Source: DASTPP01 sp035762175
Lineage (GTDB): Bacteria; Myxococcota_A; Polyangia; Polyangiales; Polyangiaceae
Length of the DNA stretch: 64,000 bases
Assembly (NCBI GenBank): GCA_035762175.1
Contig: DASTPP010000407.1
Location: forward strand, 15,620-79,619
Direction of reading: 5' to 3'
Shown in pieces: positions 50,909 through 57,940 of this stretch. The notes beneath the pieces are model-generated. The model worked only from the letters and a program-made list of their open reading frames with translations. It did no database searches and was not told where the DNA came from. The first letter of the stretch is position 1. The number at the start of each line of letters is the position of its first letter. Both the position numbers and the translations under genes were made by a program.

Positions 50909-52570
50909 ATGGACGCAACGAACTTGAATGCCCACAGCTCTGCCGGCCCCACGCCCCCGCGCCCCGGCGCGGCCCGCCCGGGGGCCTCGGCCGGCGCCCG
51001 GCGGCTGCTCGCGCTCGCGGTCTTCGGCGCCGCGGCCGCCTGCGGGGTCGCGAGCTGTGCGGCGCCCGACGGCGAGCCCGAGTCGGTGGCGACGTCGAGC
51101 GCGGCGGTCTTGGTGGCCAAGTCGATGCCGAACGGCAGCGGCACGATCGGCTACCTCGAGCACCTACCGTCGGACTATGCGACGAGCGGCACCAAGCGCT
51201 ACCCGACGATGATCTTCTTGCACGGCATCGGCGAGCGGGGCGACGGCTCGCCCGCCGCGCTCGAGAAGCTCAAGGTGCACGGGCCGCCGGAGCACATCAA
51301 GAACGGGCACACGATGACGTTTACCGTCAACGGCGTGACCGAGAAGTTCATCGTCATCGCGCCGCAGCTCGCCACGTCGTACGGCTCGTACCCGTGCTCG
51401 TGGCTGACCACGGTCGTCAACCACACCTTGAACAACTACCGCGTCGACCCCGACCGGCTCTACGTGACCGGCCTGTCGATGGGGGGCTACGGCACGTACA
51501 ACGCCGCGACCTGCCCGACGCTCGCGCCCAAGATCGCCGCCATCGCCCCCATCGCGGCCGGCGCCCAGTCGGGGCTGACGCTGTGCGAGGCCTGTACCAT
51601 CGCGGGCAACGACATGGCGACCTGGGCCTTTCACGGCGACGCCGACACGACCGTGAGCCTCGCCAAGGGCCAGGCCATGATCAACGCGATCACGAATTGC
51701 TCGCCGGCCCCCTCGCCGGCCCCCATCTTCACGGTCTACCCCGGCGTCGGCCACAACTCATGGGACCGCGCCTACAACACCGGGCACACCTACCACAGCC
51801 CGAACCTCTACGAGTGGCTGCTCGCGCAGCGCCGCGCGGGCGGCAGCGCGAACCGCGCGCCCACGGTCAACGGCATCGCCAACCAGACGATGACCGCGGG
51901 CGCGGTCAAGACCGTGGCGGTGAGCGCGGCCGACCAAGACGGCAACGCCCTCACGCTCAGCCGGCCCGTGGGCCCGAGCTGGGCGACGCCCACCGACAAC
52001 GGCGGGGGCTCGGGCAGCGTCAGGCTCGCGCCCGGGTCGACCGTGTCGGGCAGCTTCACCGTGGGCGTGCGCGCCACCGACTCGGGCGGCCTCTACACCC
52101 AAGAGTGCTTCTCGACCAAGGTCAACGTGCCGGCGCCGGTGACGAACGGCAAGCTCACCGTGACCCCCTCGATGGTCGTGCAAGAGTCGGGGCTCGGCGA
52201 CGCCCGCATGCTGGTCGACGAGCAGGCGACCGCGGGCGACCCGCGCGACGGCACGGCGGGGCAGCCCACCCAGGGCTGGGCGACCGGCGGCCACGGCGAT
52301 CTGCCCGCCAGCGCCTACATCGATCTGGGCGAAGAGGTCGATCTGACCGACGTCTACATCTTCGACACGAACGGCAACGAGGTCACCCGCAACGACGAGT
52401 GGGTCGTCTCGGTCGGCACCCCCGGCAACTGGGCGGAGGTCGCGAGCGAGACCTGCGACGCCTACCTCACCTGGAAGCGCCACCCCGTCAGCGCCCGCAC
52501 GCGCTACGTGCGGCTCACCAACAACGTCGCCTACGTGCGCATCGGCGAGGTGGTGCTCTACGGCGAGTGA
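50909..52570 (+). CDS. Secreted PHB-depolymerase/esterase-like protein
   Basis: 553 residues from ATG 50909. A long signal region (about 33-55) ends near ASCAAP. The esterase domain (about 60-320) has the nucleophile elbow TGLSMGGYG (Ser about 192), the acid in AFHGDADTTV and a likely catalytic His in YPGVGHNSWD. A cadherin/Ig-like domain (NRAPTVNGIANQTM) and a discoidin-like carbohydrate-binding domain (VDLTDVYIFDTNGNEV, WKRHPVSARTRYVRLTNN) follow. It probably degrades polyesters or plant/bacterial polymers outside the cell. Confidence 0.82.
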   Translation: MDATNLNAHSSAGPTPPRPGAARPGASAGARRLLALAVFGAAAACGVASCAAPDGEPESVATSSAAVLVAKSMPNGSGTIGYLEHLPSDYATSGTKRYPTMIFLHGIGERGDGSPAALEKLKVHGPPEHIKNGHTMTFTVNGVTEKFIVIAPQLATSYGSYPCSWLTTVVNHTLNNYRVDPDRLYVTGLSMGGYGTYNAATCPTLAPKIAAIAPIAAGAQSGLTLCEACTIAGNDMATWAFHGDADTTVSLAKGQAMINAITNCSPAPSPAPIFTVYPGVGHNSWDRAYNTGHTYHSPNLYEWLLAQRRAGGSANRAPTVNGIANQTMTAGAVKTVAVSAADQDGNALTLSRPVGPSWATPTDNGGGSGSVRLAPGSTVSGSFTVGVRATDSGGLYTQECFSTKVNVPAPVTNGKLTVTPSMVVQESGLGDARMLVDEQATAGDPRDGTAGQPTQGWATGGHGDLPASAYIDLGEEVDLTDVYIFDTNGNEVTRNDEWVVSVGTPGNWAEVASETCDAYLTWKRHPVSARTRYVRLTNNVAYVRIGEVVLYGE

Positions 52571-52750
52571 CGGGCGCCCCCGGCGGGCGAAGGGGGGCAC
52601 CCGCGGGGGGGCGCGGCGGTCAGGCGGGCGACGCGCTGCCGGTAGAGCGCGGCGAGCACGGTGGCGCCGAAGAGGGCGAGGGGCAGGGCGAGCCAGGGGC
52701 GGGCGGTGTTGCCGGCGCCGGGCCCGTGCGGCACGAGCAGCGGCACGAGC
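52558..52750 (-). pseudogene. Possible membrane-protein C-terminal fragment
   Basis: The minus frame reads LLVPHGPGAGNTARPWLALP then LALFGATVLAALYRQRVARL, a single membrane helix with a positive inside end. No start; upstream it runs into the 20-bp repeat at 52781. It overlaps the esterase stop by a few bases. It may be chance. Confidence 0.3.
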
Positions 52751-52780
52751 AGGCCCGGAAGGTGCGCCGCCGCCGGGCGA

Positions 52781-52820
52781 GCGAGTTCAGGGGTTGAACG
52801 CCGAGTTCAGGGGTTGAACG
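52781..52820. repeat. 20-bp tandem duplication
   Basis: NCGAGTTCAGGGGTTGAACG at 52781-52800 and 52801-52820, one mismatch. It lies at the upstream edge of the possible membrane-protein fragment. Confidence 0.93.
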
Positions 52821-53082
52821 GCGGGCGCGCCGCCGCGTGGGTGTTTTGAACATAGAGCGAATGAACGGCCATCGGCACGTTGTGCGATAGGGTAAGGCTG
52901 CGTGGCCGGATTCTGCGGCGGGCTTCGCGTTACCGGTGGACAGGGGGGCGGCTTCTTGCCAGGGTTTGGGCGCGTTCGTTTCGCCACTCGTTCGAGAGCG
53001 TCGCTCTCGGTGCGTTCGGCCCGCGGCGCTCTCGGCGGCGTTCGCCGCGGCGCGCGGCACCCACGACGCGGAGGTACGGCCC
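52821..53082. other. Intergenic, leader of the SGNH hydrolase
   Basis: No gene seen. GGAGG at 53070-53074 is the ribosome site for the next gene. Confidence 0.5.
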
Positions 53083-53886
53083 GTGAACCTTCAGAACGTT
53101 GCGTTTTGGTCCTTGGCGGTGCTGGCGGTGGGGTGCGCCGATCTCGACGGCGACGGCGACACGGCGCAAGACGAGGGCGAGCTCGCCGCCCCCGGCGTGT
53201 ACGTCGCCCTCGGCGACTCGTACGCGTCCGGCGTCGGCACGCGCGAGTACTTCGACGAAGGCTGCAAGAAGTCGGTGCACGCCTACCCCTGGCAGCTCGC
53301 CGCCGAGCGCGGCTTCGACCTGAAGTTCATGGCCTGCGGGGGCGCGCGCGTGCCCGACGTGAAGAACAACCAGCTCTCCGCCCTGTCGGCCGCCACGACG
53401 CTGGTGACCGTCTCGGTCGGCGGCAACGACGCCGGCTTCTCGAACGTCATCACCGAGTGCGCCAAGCCCTGGCCTTGGACCTGTTGGGGCAAGATCGACA
53501 ACGCCCAGGCGTTCATCAAGAACACCCTGCCGGGCCTCTTGAACGGGCTCTACGGCGACATCCGCGCCCGCGCGCCCAACGCCAAGGTCATCGTCATCGG
53601 CTACCCGCGCATCTTCAACGGCGAGACGTGCAACCTCCTGGCCCGCATCAGCTCGGGCGAGCAGTCCGAGCTCAACGAGACGGCCGACCTGCTCGCCACC
53701 ACCACCGCGACCATCGCGGCCGCGCACGGCTTCACCTTCGTCGACACGCGCGCGCCCTTCGGCGGCCACGCCATCTGCGACGACGTCGAGTGGATCAACG
53801 GCCTGTCCGACCCGGTCGGCGAGTCGTACCACCCGAACAAGTCCGGCCACGACGCCTACACGGGCCTGATCTCGGCCCGCCTCTAG
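53083..53886 (+). CDS. SGNH/GDSL-like esterase lipoprotein
   Basis: 267 residues from GTG 53083, set by GGAGG 8 bp upstream. Signal with lipobox LAVGC (Cys about 18). SGNH blocks: YVALGDSYASGVG (block I Ser), FMACGGA (block II), VSVGGNDAGF (block III GxND) and ESYHPNKSGHDAY (block V DxxH-like with His). The order matches Streptomyces/actinobacterial secreted lipases. It should hydrolyse esters at the outer membrane or outside. Its TAG stop is part of a target-site duplication of the element that follows. Confidence 0.9.
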   Translation: MNLQNVAFWSLAVLAVGCADLDGDGDTAQDEGELAAPGVYVALGDSYASGVGTREYFDEGCKKSVHAYPWQLAAERGFDLKFMACGGARVPDVKNNQLSALSAATTLVTVSVGGNDAGFSNVITECAKPWPWTCWGKIDNAQAFIKNTLPGLLNGLYGDIRARAPNAKVIVIGYPRIFNGETCNLLARISSGEQSELNETADLLATTTATIAAAHGFTFVDTRAPFGGHAICDDVEWINGLSDPVGESYHPNKSGHDAYTGLISARL

Positions 53887-54044
53887 GCTCTGTCGGACGA
53901 ATGCTCCCGTCGCCCGGCGGCCGATCCGCGGCGCCGTCGGCCGGGGTCGGGAGCTCGAAATCCGGGCGGATTCCTTCGCCCCCGGCCCCGGCTGACGGCG
54001 TGCGTCTCGGCCGCCGCGCTCGGTCCGCATTCGTCAGACAGAGC
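53887..54044. mobile_element. MITE-like element with CTAG target duplication
   Basis: 17-bp inverted repeats GCTCTGTCGGACGAATG (53887-53903) and its partner (54028-54044) differ at one base. CTAG flanks both ends (53883-53886 and 54045-54048), the target duplication typical of some IS5-group elements. The arms continue weakly inward to a shared GGCGGCCGA. The interior (124 bp) codes for nothing. The left CTAG is the stop of the hydrolase gene. Confidence 0.85.
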
Positions 54045-54200
54045 CTAGGGCCTACGTCGGGCCGCCCGGGTGCGGCGGCCTGGGGCGCCTTCGCGCTGCG
54101 GCCTGCCCCCCGTAAGCCGGCGACCGCCCAGGCGGACGAGGGGGGCGCAACGCGGCGGCCCGAGCGGCCGGGCGCACGCTCGAGAAGGCGGCGGGCCGCC

Positions 54201-54635
54201 TCACCTCGTGGCCCGCAGGACGGCGGCGCTCAGCTCTTGCGACGACTGCTTCATCGCCGCGACGTGCGCGAAATGGGTCACCCGCTCGATCAGATCGGCG
54301 GGCCGGCAAGGCTTGCGCAAAAAGCCGAGCATCTTGCGCTCGGCCCACCCGACCTTCTTGAACAGGCTGTCGGCGTGCGCCGTGATCAGAATGCGCCCGC
54401 TCGCGTGCCGCTTCGGCTGCCGCGCGAGCTGGCGAAAGAACTCGAGCCCGTCGATGCCTGGCATTTGCCAGTCGCAGCAGATCACCGCGAACGACTCGTG
54501 CGTCAGGAGCTGGAGCGCCTCCCGCGCCGAGTAACAGATGGTCACCTCGAAGGCGGGCTCGAGCAAGGCCTTCATGGTCTCGAGCACCGCCGGCTCGTCG
54601 TCGATGAGAAGCACCCGGACCCTCGCTACCTCCAT
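54201..54635 (-). CDS. Single-domain response regulator
   Basis: 144 residues from ATG 54635; a GTG soon after (near 54615) has a better ribosome-like GGAGG upstream. A receiver domain only: acidic pair LLIDDEP, phospho-acceptor CDWQMPG (Asp about 57), Thr-type switch ILITAHAD and Lys in FLRKPC. No output domain. No histidine kinase lies near, so its partner is elsewhere. The C-terminus is a short helical tail. Confidence 0.86.
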   Translation of the reverse strand: MEVARVRVLLIDDEPAVLETMKALLEPAFEVTICYSAREALQLLTHESFAVICCDWQMPGIDGLEFFRQLARQPKRHASGRILITAHADSLFKKVGWAERKMLGFLRKPCRPADLIERVTHFAHVAAMKQSSQELSAAVLRATR

Positions 54636-55125
54636 AAATTGTACCCCGCGCGGGTCGGGGCGCACCCGCGCCGCCGCCGCTTCGCCTGACGATGCCCTTC
54701 ACCGCGCCCTCGCACGCCACCCGCCGAGCGGGCACTCGCGCCCGCTCGGAACACCCTACAAGCCGACGCGTAAGCACGGCCCAACAATGCTCGGGTTTAA
54801 TGATTAACACAACGCCGCGACTTCCAGCACTTCCGAAAAGCGATGCGCGTCGCTGGCGCGGTCGGGCCACCTAAACAAGCCGACCAAAACCAACCAAACT
54901 GGCGTCCCGTTATTGTTGGCTTTGATGAAGGTTGCGTCGTCGGGCGACCCGGCGGCTCGTCGGGGCGCGCTGGCGGGGGCGGCTCTGGCGGTAGGGTGCG
55001 GCGCCAGAGGCGGGGGGCGTGGCACAGGGGGGGCGGGCGAAGGGGGGCGGGGGCGCGAGGGGTAAGGGGGCGACGAGGCGAGCGGGGGGCTCGCCCCGCC
55101 CTCGCCGCGCGGCCGCGAGCGGGGG
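54636..55125. other. Intergenic, no gene seen
   Basis: About 490 bp. Its centre (54780-54930) is AT-richer, with TTAATGATTAACAC near 54797, and could hold the response regulator promoter. The right part is an extreme G-run tract. No protein-like frame. Confidence 0.5.
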
Positions 55126-56001
55126 CTAGAATTTACCGTTGTCGTTCTTCCACTGCTCCCTCGGGGGGATGGCCTCGATGGTGTCCCAGTGTTCGGCGAT
55201 CTTGCCGCCCTCGACGCGGAAGAGGTCGTAGAAGGCCGTCGGCGCGCCGCCGAGCGAGCCCTCGCTCACCGCGAGCACGAAGTTGCCCTCGCCGAGCACC
55301 CGGTGAATGCGGTCGTACTTCATCGTCACGCCCTGCGCGGCCATCGCCTCGAGGGCGGCCCCGAGGCCCGAGAGCCCGTCGGCGACCTGGGGGTTGTGCT
55401 GGGCGTAGCGGTCGCCGTCGAAGTAGCCCGCGAGCCGGTCGAGGCGGCCGTTGACCAAGACGTCGTCGACGAAGGCGCGCACGAGCGCCTTGTTGGCCTC
55501 GGTCTTGTCGTGGTCGGTCGGCTCGGTGGGGCCGTCGATCATCGTGCGGCCGCTCGGGTTCGGGCCCGCGGGCGTCGTCTGCAGGTTGTCCCAGTGCTCG
55601 ACGATCTTGTCGCCTTCGAAGCGGAAGATATCGAAGCCGATCTTGGGCCCGAAGAAGTTGTAGTCGGTGTGGGCGAAGACGAACTCGCCGTCCTCGAACA
55701 CGCGGACGGTCTTGACGCGCGCCGACCCGGGGGGAAGCTGCTGCAGCGCGGCGCCGAAGCCGGCGAGGCCGTCGGCGACGGCGAGGTTGTGCTGAACGTA
55801 TTTGTCCGGGTTGATGACGGCCACGGGGCCGGCCTCGCCGGTCTCGATGGCCTTGAGCAGGTCGAGCACTTGCTGCTCGCGGGGCGATACGCGGGCGGCC
55901 GTCGCCGCGTTCGCCTGGCGATTTTCGTCCGAGGTGCCCCCGCAGGCGGCGGCGGCGAGGGAGAGCGTGAGGGCGGTCGAGAGGGGCAGAGTGTGTTTCA
56001 T
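55126..56001 (-). CDS. Lipoprotein with two SnoaL-like domains
   Basis: 291 residues from ATG 56001. Lipobox LAAAAC (about residue 18). Two copies of a SnoaL-like cone fold: first around YVQHNLAVADG, FFGPKIGFDIFRFEGDKIVEHWD, second YAQHNPQVADG, FYDLFRVEGGKIAEHWD. The paired HNxxVADG and IxEHWD motifs show internal duplication. Such folds may be polyketide cyclases or binding proteins; catalytic residues cannot be judged. It ends the minus-strand set after the oxygenase. Confidence 0.85.
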   Translation of the reverse strand: MKHTLPLSTALTLSLAAAACGGTSDENRQANAATAARVSPREQQVLDLLKAIETGEAGPVAVINPDKYVQHNLAVADGLAGFGAALQQLPPGSARVKTVRVFEDGEFVFAHTDYNFFGPKIGFDIFRFEGDKIVEHWDNLQTTPAGPNPSGRTMIDGPTEPTDHDKTEANKALVRAFVDDVLVNGRLDRLAGYFDGDRYAQHNPQVADGLSGLGAALEAMAAQGVTMKYDRIHRVLGEGNFVLAVSEGSLGGAPTAFYDLFRVEGGKIAEHWDTIEAIPPREQWKNDNGKF

Positions 56002-56208
56002 GAGCCAGAAGGTGGCGTCGCCGGGCCCGTCGCACAATCGGCCGCCGGCCGAACTCATCGTTCGGTCGCGCCGAACGACGGGCGCCCGCGCCACGCCGCG
56101 CGGGGCCCGGCGGCCGCGCGCCCCTCGCGGCCCGGGCGCCTCGCTCGACCTCGCCCTCCCGGCGCGGTGTGGGCGCCTCGCTCGATCTCGCCCCCGCCCG
56201 GAACGGGG

Positions 56209-57417
56209 TCAGACGCGCCGCACGTACCTCGCGTCGAGCAAGAGCTGCACGAGCTCGAGCGCTTGGCCGCACGAGAGCCCCGGCGTCCGCGCGGCGAGCT
56301 CGGCCGCCGACCAGGCGGGGGCGTCGGCGCCCTGAGTAAAGAGGCGGCACGCCTCGAGGTGCTCGGGCGGCATCTGCACGCTCGTCTCGCGCTCGCGGCC
56401 GTGCTCCGAGACGGCGAGGGTGACTCGCCGCGCGCCGCCGCCCGCGGGCGAAGGCTCGACCCAGAGCCCGGCGAGGGGCCTTCGGACGAAGCGGTCGTTC
56501 GGCCGCACCTCGCCGGCCGACGGCGCGGGCGTCGGCAGGACGTCGTCGGCGCTCAGCCGCCCGGCGGCGGCGGCGAAGTCGCGCAAGAGCCCCTCGGTCA
56601 CCTCGGCCACCTCGGCCCTCGCCTGCGGCGCCCAGAGATCGTTGGCGGGCCCGCGGAAGCGCGGGTCGGCGAGCAGCTTGGCGCGCAGGGCGGCGAGCAG
56701 GGCGTCGACCCAGGCGACGGGCAGCAGGTGGACGTGCAGCGAGACCGACTCTTCGTCGGAGTCGGTCTCGTGCCAGTACCCCTGCGGCACGTAGAGCACG
56801 GCCCCGGGCTCGAGGGTGTACTCTTCGGCGCCCGCGGGCATCGCGGCGGGCAGGGGGCCCTCGGCGTAAAAGCGCAGGTCGGGCGCGGGCGCGCGGTCGA
56901 GCGTCGCCCAGCCCGCGGTCGGCAGCGGGGCGTGCTCGTTCGGGGCGATGCGCCAGCGCTTGCGCCCCTTGATCTGGAGCGTAATGGTGTCGACCGGGTC
57001 GAAGTGCGCCCGCGTCTTGGCCCCCGGGTGGTTGAAGAAGATGCCGCACCGAACGCCCTTCTCGGGCAGCGCGAGCGCGGCGGCCATCGCGGCCTCGAGC
57101 GGGCGCAGGTCGGCCGCCTCGCGCACGTAGATCGTGACGCCCCCCTGGTAGAGCAGGTGCGCCGCCTCGGGCCGCACGGGCGCCGTCGAGTGGCGGCCGT
57201 CGGGCGCCTGGAACCACGCGACGACGTCGCCCGCGTGGCGCTTCATCAGCTTGTGCACGTCCCAGACGCCGAGGGGCAGCACGGGGTCGAGCCGCCAGGG
57301 CGCGGCCGCGCGGAAGAGCGGGCGCTTGGCCCAGAGCTCGCGGCGGAAGGTGTCGACGTCGGTCGGCGCGAGCCAGACGCGCAAGAGGTCATACAACGAC
57401 GAAGATCGTGTACTCAT
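56209..57417 (-). CDS. JmjC/cupin-4 2-oxoglutarate oxygenase
   Basis: 402 residues from ATG 57417. The iron site is seen in AHFDPVDTI (HxD) and a distal His in VPQGYWHET. The surrounding blocks (IFFNHPGAKTRAHFDPV, LQIKGRKRWRI, EPGAVLYVPQGYWH) are those of ribosomal/protein hydroxylases of the JmjC family. A C-terminal winged-helix-like dimerisation part follows. It should hydroxylate a protein or peptide side chain. The gene upstream codes for an 80-residue peptide on the same strand, 68 bp away. Confidence 0.86.
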   Translation of the reverse strand: MSTRSSSLYDLLRVWLAPTDVDTFRRELWAKRPLFRAAAPWRLDPVLPLGVWDVHKLMKRHAGDVVAWFQAPDGRHSTAPVRPEAAHLLYQGGVTIYVREAADLRPLEAAMAAALALPEKGVRCGIFFNHPGAKTRAHFDPVDTITLQIKGRKRWRIAPNEHAPLPTAGWATLDRAPAPDLRFYAEGPLPAAMPAGAEEYTLEPGAVLYVPQGYWHETDSDEESVSLHVHLLPVAWVDALLAALRAKLLADPRFRGPANDLWAPQARAEVAEVTEGLLRDFAAAAGRLSADDVLPTPAPSAGEVRPNDRFVRRPLAGLWVEPSPAGGGARRVTLAVSEHGRERETSVQMPPEHLEACRLFTQGADAPAWSAAELAARTPGLSCGQALELVQLLLDARYVRRV

Positions 57418-57485
57418 GGTGTCTCCCGAGGCGGCGAAGTTTCGAGTGGGCGCCCCGGCGCGCCGCGCGGCGCGCCGGGCGGCGC

Positions 57486-57728
57486 TCAGACCGCGACCTC
57501 CCCGGCGCCCTCGGCCGGGTGCGGCTCGCCTTGCGACTCGTCGGCCTCCCCCTCGTCGCCCTCTTCGGGGACGGGGGCGACGGGGCTGTCGCCGATGCCC
57601 TGCACCAGAATGGCGCGGGCGAGGTCGGGCGACCGGTTGACCCGCACCCCCAAGACCTTCAACGCCCGCTCGCTCTTCGGCTCGCCCTCCGCGCCATTCG
57701 TCGTCAGGGCTTCGCTGGTCGATCGCAT
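57486..57728 (-). CDS. Small peptide upstream of JmjC oxygenase (RiPP-precursor candidate)
   Basis: 80 residues from ATG 57728; AAAGGGGAGA is about 8 bp upstream. A polar N-terminus leads to RALKVLGVRVNRSPDLARAIL, an amphipathic segment, then an acidic and Pro-rich tail (PEEGDEGEADESQGEPHP). No signal peptide, Cys or membrane helix. Together with the oxygenase 68 bp downstream, a precursor-plus-modifier pair is possible; equally it may be an oxygenase accessory. The function is inference. Confidence 0.6.
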   Translation of the reverse strand: MRSTSEALTTNGAEGEPKSERALKVLGVRVNRSPDLARAILVQGIGDSPVAPVPEEGDEGEADESQGEPHPAEGAGEVAV

Positions 57729-57940
57729 CGTCGTATTCTCCCCTTTCGTGACAAGACTTCGGTTCTCGCCCGGGCTCGGCCGCGCTCGGGCCACGAACTC
57801 GAGCTCGCGATGGGCCGTCGCTCCGCGGGCCCAGGCCGGGCCGAGCCCGGGCGAGGACCACTCTCAACCTACGCTCGTGGTTTGCTGCGTTGCTCGCTGC
57901 GCCGTAAGCAATTTGCTTGCCGGGCGCGCCCGGGGTCTCG

